Positions 1-11,049 of a DNA stretch of 64,000 nucleotides are shown here, piece by piece. The notes under the pieces were generated by a model. That model was not told the DNA's origin, ran no database searches, and saw only the letters and a program-made list of their open reading frames with translations. The translations under genes and the position numbers were made by a program. Numbering within the stretch: position 1 is the first letter of the stretch; each line of letters opens with the position of its first letter. Source of the stretch: Paraphysomonas bandaiensis (taxonomy: Eukaryota > Chrysophyceae); NCBI GenBank assembly GCA_965644295.1, contig CBFFRP010000399.1:124001-188000 (forward strand), in the 5' to 3' direction.

Positions 1-3000
1 TAAAGAGACCGGACATCTTCGTAGATCATATTCGCCTGCTCTAAATCTATTGTCCGGTGGAGATACACTTCATATTGCTTCTCTTCATACGCTTTTTGAG
101 TGATATAGGCATACTCTGTCATTACAGGAAGAACAAGCTGTATCACCTGTTTTTGGTATCTGCTCCATATATAATCTTTCAAAGGTTCCCACGCCAGTAT
201 TCCAGGTCCATCATTCGGGACAAATGTGTCCGCCAGGGCACTTGACTGTATCGTGATAGGGTTCTTCACCGTCGGTAGCCGATGAGGATCAAATGCAGAC
301 GCTAGGGAAGGGGGCAAGGTTTTGTAAAGCATGCCATGTAGTAAGTTGTCGGAATACGACCTACGGAATCTCCCAAGAATTGAGAATTCAGCTGACGCCT
401 CCAGAAGAGCACGCGATATATTGTCGCGAAGTGGATTGACCTCTATCAATGGTTTTATCGCACCAAATGACTCACCAAAGAGGGCGTTTACGTGATCAAT
501 GGACCGCTTTCTGGTCTCTGTGTACGCCACCTCAATGTATCTTCGAAATTCTTCAGAGGTCAGGACTTTCGAAAATCGGGTGCTTGTAATAGGATCATAG
601 CACTCAACTAGCCAAGATTCTGGCCCCTGCACCAAAATACATGTACAAGGAGCTCTATCATTGTAGTATGTATGAGTGTAATTGTTATACTTGCGGACTA
701 TACACTCAGCTCGACAGGATCGGCAGAGGTTTAATGATTTCCTTAATCCGCGCGCTCGAGCAAAAATGGATACGACCATCGGAATACCTCCCAGGTTAGC
801 AGACACTTTGAATTGAGGACGACCCTGATGTTTTACCTGGTTGCTCAGGCCAGTGGAAATGATGGAGGGTACGAGGCTTTTCACGAGGATGACGGATTGC
901 TCTTCAGTGCACATTCGTTTGGCATGTGCTTCCCGCTTCGCCCTAGTAGCCTCCCACAGAAATCTGCGCACAATATGACCTCGCCCTACCCTCTGTACAT
1001 CAATAGCACAGACAATAGCTTTCTTCCTATTTTCCAAGTACTGCTCAGCTCGAATGATATCGAGATCGAGAACGGACCCACGAAATTTATTCGACTTGAT
1101 AAGTAATTCCTTGATGTAAGGGACATCGCATGACACATAATCTACTGATATAGCAGCGCGTAGCTTCTTCTGTAAATCTGCGCGCTCGTCGGCTTTTCTT
1201 CTAGCCTCATTCTCGAACCGTTCTTCACTTTCGAACTTCTTCATTGCGCGACCTTTCGTTTGTAGCCCAGCCCACTCTCCAATATCGCTACGACACCATT
1301 TATTGCGAACTCGGTGCGCAATAGGTGCACGCTTCTGTACAGTCGACAGAGTGGCTCCTTTATAAGTGTAAGAGGAAACAGTATCCACTGGAAGGCGACG
1401 GGGTTTGCCCCCCCCACCTTTAATAGCATTTGTCGTCTTACTGAATAGAGGTTTCGCTGTTTGCGAGGTGCGAGTGGAGGGTGCAGTGTCCAAAGCTGTT
1501 CTTCCGGTTTCAATACCAGCCCTAGTTGAGGGTAGAAGGGAGTCGTCACGGGACTTGTGTGCCTTCAAAAAATCTTGTTTCAACGATAGAGACTGTCCCA
1601 ACACAATCATGGCTCGTTGCAACCTTTCTTCAGGGAACGAATCTGTTCCAAACTCTATAGTTGACAATATGCCGCTTTTCTGATTCCTGCTGGCATCGCT
1701 GGTGTACCCGTATGTTGACATCAACGCAGAACTATCTGGAATTAGAGGGGGCATGTGCAGAGGTGGTTCCACAGTCTCCGTTTTCTTGCACGCGCGAGTC
1801 GACATGGCCGTTGCTTTGGAGTTAAAAGTGATCGCTGAAAACGTAGACACACCAGTCCCGACAGACATATCATCAGCAGCGTATTTTGTAGACAACTCCA
1901 TTGACTCCTGCATGTTTGACGATTCTACGGTGTTGCCCAGCGGCCCAAGCCCAACAATTTTTCGCTTTGCTGGTGGACCAAAGTAATCTGCATCAAGATT
2001 CGGACGAGTACCCGCCATTCGATAGGCGATTCCATCAAAAGTGAACTCTTTCTCTTTCATTCCCAACTTCCGAGCATCTGCCACGGCCAACTGAGTGAGT
2101 TCCATTCTAGCTTTCAGATCGTTCAAAAGGGTTAAATCAACATCACTAGCCATCCCGAAATTCCGCTCCCCGGATTTGCCTTCTTTATTTCGAACTACAG
2201 AGTTCAACAATGATGTCATTCTGTCTTTCGTTAAAAAGAGAGGATTTAGCGCACACTCGAAATCTTTTGACATTTTCTTCAGCAGGGTTACATTCTTTAA
2301 AAAGTGGGAATCTGTCCACATTTTATCGAGATAATTTTCTCCATGCCAGATAAACTGTGGAAACAATTTCTTGGCAACACGTGGTATAAATGTCTTGACG
2401 CTTCCAGCTTTCTCCGATTGGCATTGTTCACATGGGTAGTCAGGCGGCACTCCCAAAGTACGGATAAGGTAGTGGTTCCCACATGCCCTCAAACCAATAA
2501 ACATTTTCGGAGCGGAGTCTACATAAGGGGCGTAGCGCTGTTCCAAGGGAAGCGCTGTAGCAGCATCATAAAATGCTTTAATTGCAGTGTCTTTGTCATC
2601 ATATACGCCCACATACTGTATTTCCACAGCTGTAGCGGCTGGCTCTAGCCCACGCCTTATTAGCCGATTGTTTGATTCAACCAGAGGCTTAGATGGAGGA
2701 TAGAGTTGCGCCCCCTTCTTAGATATCGCAACCGAATACTTTCTCGCCGCCTTACTGGAATCTTTAGCTGCCAAGTAGTTTTTCGCAAGTTTCTCTTTCT
2801 CTTCCAACTTAGCTGTAACACGGGCCCATGCCCCGATCGACTCTGCCACATCAATAGTTGCGCCTCTGAGCTCCTCAAATAAGTCCACTAACCGTGCTAA
2901 ACTCTTTTCATTGTCGACTACATTGCTCAGTTCTTCTGCTTTCACATAACGCTTTTCAACTTCTGCAGCTTCTATCTTTAGTTGCTTCAGAATTTCCTCT

Positions 3001-5297
3001 CGTTGCTCAATACGGGCCAAAGTTTGGATAGTAACATCGGCCTCTTCAGCAGTGGCTCCGACAGTTTTGTTGTGAATATGAAGATATCCTTGCGAGCCAA
3101 TCTGGTGCTGTACATTCTTCCCTACCAATACTTTAAAATCTAAATTATCGTAACTATCAACTGGCTTTCCCGTTGTAACTGCCCCACTCTTTAGACGACG
3201 AGTTCGTCGCCCACTACTAGCAGCATTGCTTTCAGCGGAAGGAGTTCGCGTTAAAGGGAGTGATTTTATCTTAGCATTAGATGTACACTTCGGTCCAGGA
3301 GAAGGCGATGCTTCTGATCGGAAAGTTACAGCAGCGTCTCCAGGTTTGGCAAAGTCGAACGACTCCAGAAACGGGCTAGTATCGGTGGCTGCAGTGGGGG
3401 TCTTTGTCCCGGTTTCGTTGCCCTCCAGCTCCGTTTCAATAGCATCACCAGTATCAGTATTTTCACTGACACCTGTCGCTATGCGCCTTGTCTCAGCGGC
3501 AGCCATACTGACCGTAAGCATCATTTCTTCATCGGATTTTACGCGTGCATTAGCCTTGAGATTCTCACAGCGTATCAAGTCGAGTTGATGATCCACGGTA
3601 ACCATACGGTTTCCCGTCCTTGAAAGCTCCGCAAATCTGCGTTTAAAACCAGCACTTCCGTCTTCCACTCCAGAGTCTGGTTGTATAAGTTCATCCACGA
3701 CCCCACCTAAAGTATTTCGCAATTACAAGCAATATAAACGGTTTCCCATATTAGCTTACCAGTTCGCTTGTACATTCGCTCCGAAATTGTCTCACCAGTC
3801 CCCTCTTGAACAAGAGGTGCATAGCAGTTGTTAGCAAGAATATCCAGTTCGGGTATCTCTTCTAACGAGTGACGAAATATTGTCCAACCGTTGACGTTCG
3901 AAAATTTACGTGCGTGACATGCGCGACCATTCTCCAAATATCTACCATTGACCTCTCCTAAGCTACAGCCAGTTACGGTCACTTTCTGTACAGTGGTCTG
4001 GACTTTCTGGCCTTTCAACGTCATAATGACAATCGCATCGCTCATGGAAGTAGTAAGGGTATCATTCTTTGCGCGTACCAGTGTCTTATCTGTCATTTCA
4101 TTTCCTGCACGCGACACAAGCAAAGTTAACGACGTGATAATAATCGATGTTCTCTATACCATGCTCTTCTCGTTGGTAATAATCCATGTCGTCCCCTGCA
4201 TCTGCAGATCCGTCTCTTGCAGCCTGCATGTAATCGTCTAAAATGATTCGCTTGCCGATATACGTCCATCCATTATCCGGAGGAGATGACGACTGCGTAA
4301 ATTGCCCGAACAGGAGGTGAGTAATATTTCCTTCTGCCGAGAGTCTTCCGAGGATCCAGCCGTATACCATACTGATCTCTTCTCCTGCCATGTTTATTCT
4401 CGTTTCATTCATCGCTGTTATGTCCACAGAGTCATCGAAGCTCGTTGACCCTAACGTACAATGTGGCTGCTGCCGGTCCAAGATACCTAACGACATGGCT
4501 GCACTCATGTCCGGATATTTGCGAGCCATCACTTCTTGACTATGCTTGAGCTGTGCTTCCGCATGCTCCAAATCCTCCTTTTCCACAGCTACCTGGGCCT
4601 GAAGTGCTCGGATCTTGTTATGCATCATCAGAAGCCAGTCGAAATTGTCGTCCTTGCGGCTACGTTCTATCTCTACAGAGTACGCACCAATTGCCGCCTC
4701 TTGATCATTGATGGACTCATTTAGTTCCTGGACACGGAGCTTCGTGTCCAAACACTTCTGATATAAACTCAACCGGTCAGACATCTGCTCTACATAGCGT
4801 TTTCGCTTTTTCAGGGTCATTTTATGCGCCTTCGACACTGGAGGCAGGACGACATTCCCTACTCGCATGGTTTCGTATGTTTTCATCGACTGGGAGTTTT
4901 TGACTGTTTCAGCAGCGTCGAAATACATCTTTCCCTCAAGCTCCGCATCTTGCATCTGCTCCTTCGCCACATTGCGCATGATGTGATCTCCGCGACGATA
5001 ACGCTCCATGAGGGCCTCGTATTCAGAGTCTATTACCTCATTATGAGCTTTCTCAAATTCTTTGGCTAGGAGGAGCTCTGGGTCCAGAGATGCTGTCATA
5101 ACACGTGCCTGTTGGAGGGATTCATGACGGGCAGTCGACATCTCCCGCTTATGGGTGACTCTGTTATTCATTCCTGTTGTTTTTGGTCCAAAGTCACGCG
5201 ATTCTCGGGCAATTTTCGGACTAAGAGAGAAGTCATCGGCGAACTCCTTTTCAAGTAGAGAACGTCTTAAGTCCTTCCGAAATGTGTAAGATGTCAT
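1..5297 (-). CDS. giant coiled-coil protein with IQ-like motif (3' end outside window)
   Basis: Three exons are read: 5297-4160, 4104-3760 and 3706-1. The introns are 55 and 53 nt, GT-AG, and join in phase. The last exon is open for about 3.7 kb and runs off the left edge, giving about 1,729 residues without a stop. The start is the ATG at 5297 (MTSYTFRKDLRRSL); an in-frame GTG 45 nt upstream is less likely. The N-terminal ~270 residues are charged and helical (coiled coil around QELNESINDQEAAIGAYSVE). A compact middle part follows (NGRYLENGRACHARKF, NGWTIFRH), then a Ser/Thr-rich linker and a second helical stretch. An IQ-like calmodulin-binding motif (VQRVGRGHIVRRF) lies near residue 1395. 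The family is not recognised. Size, coiled coil and IQ motif would suit a cytoskeletal or axonemal protein, but that is inference. Antisense reading frames in this region are shadows. Confidence 0.75.
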
Positions 5298-5606
5298 GAT
5301 TATAATGTAATAACAAAGAATCACATATGATATAATAAACACATCACTATTTCATAATATATCAATATCATATATGCCAATCACGGAAACTAATCAATGG
5401 CAGAGCATGTATTTCTTGATACAGTGTAGCTACCACTATTTAAAGTATATTTAAATAGATAAGAATAAATGAGATTACTCTATGAGTTGAGTTGGTTATA
5501 TCTATAATCAACTACAATAGTGTAATTTTATATTAAGGAGGGATTCAACATGTATGAGGTCGAGATGTACACTGCTGTGATGTAGTGATAGATATGCATA
5601 CATATA

Positions 5607-5622
5607 CTGCTGTATACAGCAG
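5607..5622. promoter_or_regulatory. perfect palindrome CTGCTGTATACAGCAG
   Basis: The 16-nt sequence equals its own reverse complement. It lies about 310 nt upstream of the coiled-coil gene and 335 nt upstream of TXNDC9. The half-site TACAGCAG(T) recurs upstream of other genes: 10127-10140 and 10182-10195 (C69 gene), 28297-28306 (ankyrin gene), 16437-16449 (GT90 gene) and 39380-39388 (carrier gene). A transcription-factor site is a reasonable inference but untested. Confidence 0.35.
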
Positions 5623-5675
5623 GACCATATCAATGCAATGCGATTGGAGAAAGTCATATATAAGGTCACTTCATA

Positions 5676-5866
5676 GTTAAACACTCACAAGGATAGTACT
5701 CATCATCAGCAGACCTCGGAGATCAGTTATACAGCTATGTGTGGCTAAATCTCACTGTAGTCCACAGTATACAGCAATATATTCCCCCCCCAGCCTAACC
5801 AGACAATGTAACTGACAATACGGTCTGCTGCTGATGAGGATAATTATTCTTGTGAGCAGTGTTAAC
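5676..5866. repeat. long imperfect inverted repeat
   Basis: The arm 5676-5715 (GTTAAACACTCACAAGGATA...) and the arm 5822-5866 are near reverse complements over about 40-45 nt, with a few mismatches and indels. Weaker complementarity continues inward. The spacer is about 105 nt. It could be a MITE remnant or a cruciform-forming element. No clear target-site duplication is seen. Confidence 0.55.
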
Positions 5867-5957
5867 AACAATAATTTAAATCTATTCAGCAGAGGTTCAT
5901 ATTTATTAGTGGTATATATACTGTCCCCGTTAGTTAACGAAAGAAGATTCTTGAAAG

Positions 5958-6789
5958 ATGGACGCTTATCAAGCTCAGATGATGGAAAGGGTGGGTGATG
6001 GAATTCTGGCGGTTGCTGAAATGGAGGTAAGCGAATACAGCCGCTTACCGAGTCATTTCACTCATTATTTTTATGAATAACAGGAAAAGAAACTCGATGC
6101 ACAAATAAAAGGGTTGGAACAGATGGATGAAGATGATTTTGAAGCTCTACGACAGCGAAGACGGCAACAGCTGCAGCAGAAAATGAGACAAGAACAAGAC
6201 TGGAAACAACTGGGACATGGAAGGTATTGACACGTTATTTTCTTAGTCATTTTATAATATACATTTTTATAGATATTTGGAGTTGACAGATCCCAAGGAG
6301 TTCTTTAATGCAGCAAAGAAATCGTCGAGGATGGTTGTGCACTTTTACCGCGGGGTCACCCCTCGTTGTGAGATAGTGGATGCGCATTTTGAAAAACTCG
6401 CTCCCACTCATTTGGAAACTAGATTTGTTAAAATTAATGCCGAAAAGAGCCCATTTTTAGTAGAAAGACTCGGCATTATTCTACTCCCTACCATCGTACT
6501 CATTAAAGACGGAAAAACTCAGCACTCACTTCGAGGATTTGATGAACTCGGCGGCACTGATGACTTCAGCACAGATGATATGGCTTACGTTCTCTCCACC
6601 CATGGAGTGCTCAACTTTGATATGGATAGGTAGGGTAATGTTAGACATGTATGTGATAGCTTCTCACATTCTGTTTACAGGTCAGATATGATAGCGGCGA
6701 ATGCGGCCAAGTCTGGACTTAACCATGTTGGGATATCACAGATTCGTAGCTCAAGCTACTATAGTCTATCAGACGATGAAGATCTTTAG
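5958..6789 (+). CDS. TXNDC9: thioredoxin domain-containing protein 9 / phosducin-like (TXNDC9, Plp1)
   Basis: Four exons: 5958-6026, 6084-6223, 6273-6629 and 6681-6789, with introns of 57, 49 and 51 nt. The protein has 224 residues; human TXNDC9 has 226. A helical N-terminus (DDFEALRQRRRQQLQQKM) is followed by the typical sequence ELTDPKEFFNAAKKSSRMVV and a thioredoxin-like fold (VVHFYRGVTPRCEIVD, FVKINAEKSPFLVERLGI, LPTIVLIKDGK). The CxxC pair is absent, as usual for this family. The C-terminus is short and acidic (YYSLSDDEDL). Family members are cytosolic co-chaperones that work with the CCT chaperonin in folding actin and tubulin. Identification is strong from length and motif order. Confidence 0.9.
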
Positions 6790-7177
6790 ACATATATTTG
6801 AAAGTTTTGAAAGTGTGATTGGCCTCGCAGTTGGCAGATATCATAGCCAGTAGAAGGAATTAATTAATTATTTTCTTATTCAATATTATTCTGTTGAGTT
6901 AAGCTCTTAAAGAGCATTTATAAGCTGTAGTTCACAGGTATTTGAATTATAAAGTGTCTTATAAGTTCATGTCGTTAGGTTGATACCATTCATTATTGCT
7001 CCAACCTACTCAACACTGACATTAGCTGATGTAATTATCCCCACTCCAAAGAAATAGTATCATAAAAAAACATACATTTCTTAGGTATTGCTATGCATAC
7101 ACTTCAATAGCGCCCCACAAAATTTTAAAGCAAATGCAGTGCACATGGACGCAATTGTGTTAAAAATGTACTAGATC
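6790..7177. other. convergent intergenic region
   Basis: AT-rich spacer between the 3' ends of TXNDC9 and the C69 peptidase gene. Nothing further was seen in it. Confidence 0.6.
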
Positions 7178-9953
7178 TTAAATAGACACATCCGATATTC
7201 TGGAGTAACCCTTACTGAAGTAGTTGCTTCTAATAAAATCAACGAGATAACTAAATCCAATGCCAAGAAGAAAGCAAGAAATTCCAATAGCCCAAGAGGA
7301 GTACCCGTCGCTGGAAGTTGTCGGGGTAGGAGGTGGAGGAGTGACAGGGTTGCTGTCATCAGAAGGAGCATTGCTGTCATCCGGAGTGGTGGTGGAGTGA
7401 ATGTAGTACTTAGTATCTACCCCTGCGGGATATACTTTCTTATATTCTTCCACGCTGGCCTGCGTATTGAACACCATCGGGCGAACCCCATCAGCAGCAG
7501 CTTTACCAGTGGCTGGGGTACCTGGTGGGCCCCAGAACCCAACCTACAGAGTAAAGGCGATGAAACCTAGTAAAACCCCAGTGCATTCACAACAAATAGC
7601 TTCACCAATACAAAATTGTGGTATGACATGCACGAATAATCCAAATTACCATTTCCATCCACCAACGAGGATAGCTTATCCACGTCACCGCATTCACAAA
7701 GTTCTCCGCATGAAAGTCGTCAACTCTGCATTGTAACAACACATTCGCCACGTGACATAGAGCAAGAGCACTTACACAATCGGTACCTGAGAATATCCCG
7801 ATACTTCGGTATCATGGCATAAAAGAACGACCACCATCGCTCCACCACATCTGAGGCAATTTCGCTCTATAGACGAAGTAATTACAGAGAGATAAACCAT
7901 ACGTGTACCACGTCGTTTATTTCAAAAGCGTTAAGGTAACACACATACTGCTATCTAGGCCATACCTGATACTCGTTCAGCATGCTCAGAGCGTCCTTCC
8001 TGTTCCCTTTCCCAAGGGCTTTGACAGCTTTCGATTCAATCTTATCCTGCTTTGAAAATATGTCCGCTTCAATTTCTTGCTGCAAAGTACGCATCAGAAT
8101 ACACCAAAAAATAGTAAGACAACAAATTATGGGTTCACACACTTACACACCTGAAATTGCTTGACGTCATCGATAGTCCAGGCGAACCATCGGCTAAGGT
8201 AATTTCCAACAACGAGATGCACCCAATAGTTCTTCGAACGATCCAACTTATATTGAGTGATATTAGTCAACGTCTCAGGAACTTCATTCACTGCGGCATA
8301 AACAGGCACATATGTACTGTGGTGTGGCGCATACTGAGCCACCCAGGTCACTCCGCCAATATCATTGGGCAATTCGCTACGTGCCTGAGCAATGGTGGAG
8401 TATGTCGTCCGCCAAATAGAAATCGCACGGACAGGAAACGCCATAGTTTTTTTCTGTGTTGGAGTGAGGCCATTCACAGGATCATGGGCAATACTGCTTC
8501 CTCCACTGCGAATCACATCGCCAAATGGACCTCAAATCACAAAGTTGAGACAATACATAAGCATATAGAATATACACGTTGTATTACACGTACCAGCATC
8601 AGGCGTCTGCGTGAGGTCGAACGGAGTCCCCTCAAAGTTATCTCTCATAATACGCATGACATCCTGTAGGGATAAGGCCTTATCGGGCTTGACACTGAAT
8701 GGTACCGGTTGATTTAAGTCTTCACCAAAGCCAAAAGTAGCATAGTAGTCAGTGAGAGGCGAGTACACAGGAAGGAGAGACGGGGCCGCCAGAGTGAACG
8801 CCCGCCAGCGGCGGACGTTCATACCATGTGCCTCGACGCCCTGAGATAACCCGTATATATGGAGGAAATTGAACGGTATGCCTGAAGCAGGGTCCCAAAG
8901 CTTACTCCGAACTGCTACATCAAAAATATTATCCGAAGCCATAAAGTTATCTGTGTCAGTGAGATTGATTTCGTTTATAATAAACTGATTCGCTATGACG
9001 GTAACGTGGTCATCAGGAACTCTCTGCGCAACCCACACCGCACTTGCATGCGTGTCGTCGGCAACAATGTGAAACACCCAAACTTCTTCAGTATCCCCTA
9101 TAACTAATCCTTCCCCACTTTCAGCCTTAGGACCATCTCCATCTATCGCATAGAATCCATACTCAACTGCATACCTGTGAGAAAATATAATACACATCTT
9201 GACAACTCCCTCACACTACCTGCCCATGGTCACAATCGCACATCGAGCCGTGGCACACCTTTCCATTGCAATTTCCATTAATGATCGAAGGTTAAACTTG
9301 GCCTGACCACCTAAATATATAGGAATAGACCAAAATGTTGTGAAGCAAGTGCTCTCTCCCATAGTGAGCTGCTTTTCGTTCTGCAACGGATAGTGCCCCA
9401 TTGTATATGCATATGTATGATTCACCTAGTATTAAACAACCATTATATATACATGCATTAGTATACTCATGCGAACCTGATCGACAAAGAACACTGGGTC
9501 CAAGGGTTCCCATGGGTAGATAGTGGAGTCTTCAGAGCCAACAAGATATTCGGGTCCGTGAATATTGTTTTCTTCAGTTTCTAGCAATCTAGGGTACGCC
9601 AAACGTTCACGAAACACAGGACGCTTATTCAATCCCGCCTCCCAATCTCTGGCAGGAACATGGGTGACACGTACATCACATTCTTGACCTGATATCGTGT
9701 GATGAGAGGGAATACTGCTCTGTGAAATAAATACTTACAATCTGCATTGTGAGTGGTAACGGTAGATAAATCTTTCATTGCCAAACGACCAACACCAAGT
9801 GCTGTATTAACATAAAGTCAATGATTGCTGTCTGTGGCAGAGAGAGCGTGTACCTGTGCACATGCCATCATCTTGATACTTCGCTCTCTTCTCTGCATGG
9901 GCCAGAAGTAAGATAGAACACAACAATCCAATAAGATTGTACAAAACTTTCAT
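7178..9953 (-). CDS. family C69 (PepD-like) dipeptidase, secretory, C-terminally anchored
   Basis: Ten exons: 9953-9854, 9801-9739, 9688-9477, 9425-9220, 9174-8594, 8530-8151, 8079-7966, 7866-7787, 7725-7650 and 7543-7178. All introns are GT-AG and in phase; the protein has 725 residues. A signal peptide (MKVLYNLIGLLCSILLLAHA) is followed by a short propeptide-like stretch and Cys32, the expected N-terminal nucleophile (GMCTALGVGRLAMKDLS). Family hallmarks are TTHNADC, VTHVPARDW, YAYTMGHYPLQNEKQLTMGE and WVFHIVADD. Near the C-terminus come a Pro/Thr-rich stalk and one membrane segment (WAIGISCFLLGIGFSYLV) with a short tail. C69 enzymes are Ntn-hydrolases that cleave dipeptides after autoprocessing exposes the Cys. 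The protein is probably lysosomal or on the cell surface, bound by its tail. The intron density is the highest in this window. Confidence 0.88.
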
Positions 9954-10563
9954 ACTGAAGAAATCTATAAGGAATACTTAATAATTACAGATTTCATTCA
10001 ATTGTTTCTGCATTATTCTATGAATGGAATCTATTAGCTATGATTAGATTTTAAATGGACGATACGTGAGCTGAGCTGCTACTCTGTTTGTGCCATCCAC
10101 TCCAACAGCTAAAAAAAAAAATGATAGAATACAGCAGTATTCGGAAGTATACTCTCTGAAAATATGTTGCTCAAAGAGTGAGAATACAGCAGTATACGTT
10201 AGACGATATACGTTATAGGATTTGGTTCATAACCAAACCTAATCAAAAAATATGCTTTTTTTCAATTATATTTTCCCAACTTCTAAATAAACCCTATATT
10301 TTGCTCCAAAACTCTAGAGGTTTCTTCTTCCCTTCTGTCCCTTCTACTTCAACCTCCAAAGAAATCGATGGAATTCTATAAACCATAATACCATATGATA
10401 CCATCATATTTCTATGACGATCTATCAAATCTTGTTGATCGTATGTGTTCTCCCCTAAGTATCATCATGTTGTATCATATCAACCTGAGCCAGAATAGTG
10501 CCAGGGCATTAGAACACTAAAGGCATATCTACTTATATAAAAACTGATCTTATCATCTATTTG
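9954..10563. other. divergent intergenic region with repeated GAATACAGCAGTAT
   Basis: No exon is seen. The 14-mer GAATACAGCAGTAT occurs at 10127-10140 and again at 10182-10195, 175-240 nt upstream of the C69 start. The rest is AT-rich with one A11 run. Confidence 0.5.
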
Positions 10564-11049
10564 ATGACTAAACCATCTGCTATTCAATGCGTGGATTATC
10601 ATGATATAATCAACGTCAGAACACTCTATCAAACACTATTGAATTTATCTCATTTACCACTGAGAGAACGAGATGCTATACTGATATTTCTCTGTGATTC
10701 TTGCTTCAACACATCTTATTGTAGTAAAGATCTTAAAGAGTCACTACACAGCAACTTTGCATTATCATTAAGTGAAGATGCATCCAGTGACCTCATGTCT
10801 TACGTCATGCTTCATATGCCTGAATATATCTTGTCTCAGCAGCATGCTCTGATGCATATTGAGCAAGTGTGCAGACTTCTTCCTCCTCAACTCAATCATC
10901 TGGAGGCCTGGAAAGCTGCCATCAAAGCTTGCGAACAGAAATTATCAAAGCAGAAAACTCTGCTTGGGAGATTCATCTCCTTTTCAAAGCCCCCCATCCC
11001 TTCCAAGTATTGCATTCTCGAATTTGCTAATACTCGTCGCACTATATAA
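10564..11049 (+). CDS. hypothetical protein, 161 residues
   Basis: Uninterrupted frame from an ATG (MTKPSAIQCVDYHD) to TAA. The composition is balanced and helix-rich, with Cys and His spread through it (LIFLCDSCFNTSYC, IEQVCRLLPPQLNHLEAWK) and a basic C-terminal third. There is no signal peptide or membrane segment, and the family is not recognised. An upstream in-frame TTG was not used. Length and amino-acid make-up, against the AT-rich stop-filled surroundings, argue that it is coding. Confidence 0.6.
   Translation: MTKPSAIQCVDYHDIINVRTLYQTLLNLSHLPLRERDAILIFLCDSCFNTSYCSKDLKESLHSNFALSLSEDASSDLMSYVMLHMPEYILSQQHALMHIEQVCRLLPPQLNHLEAWKAAIKACEQKLSKQKTLLGRFISFSKPPIPSKYCILEFANTRRTI

Larger units (their letters stand above)
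5298..5957. other. divergent intergenic region
   Basis: AT-rich spacer between two divergent genes, so it should hold both promoters. No coding exon is seen. It contains a perfect 16-nt palindrome and a long imperfect inverted repeat, both listed separately. Confidence 0.6.

Noticed and set aside
813-3588. Plus-strand frames at 813-1106, 1405-1683, 1702-1986, 2095-2334, 2304-2648 and 3226-3588
   Set aside because: They are antisense to the long minus-strand exon 3706-1, which is open throughout and has better composition.
5295-5342. Upstream extension of the coiled-coil gene to a GTG at 5342
   Set aside because: Non-ATG start, and the added residues are an AT-rich hydrophobic string; the ATG at 5297 is preferred.
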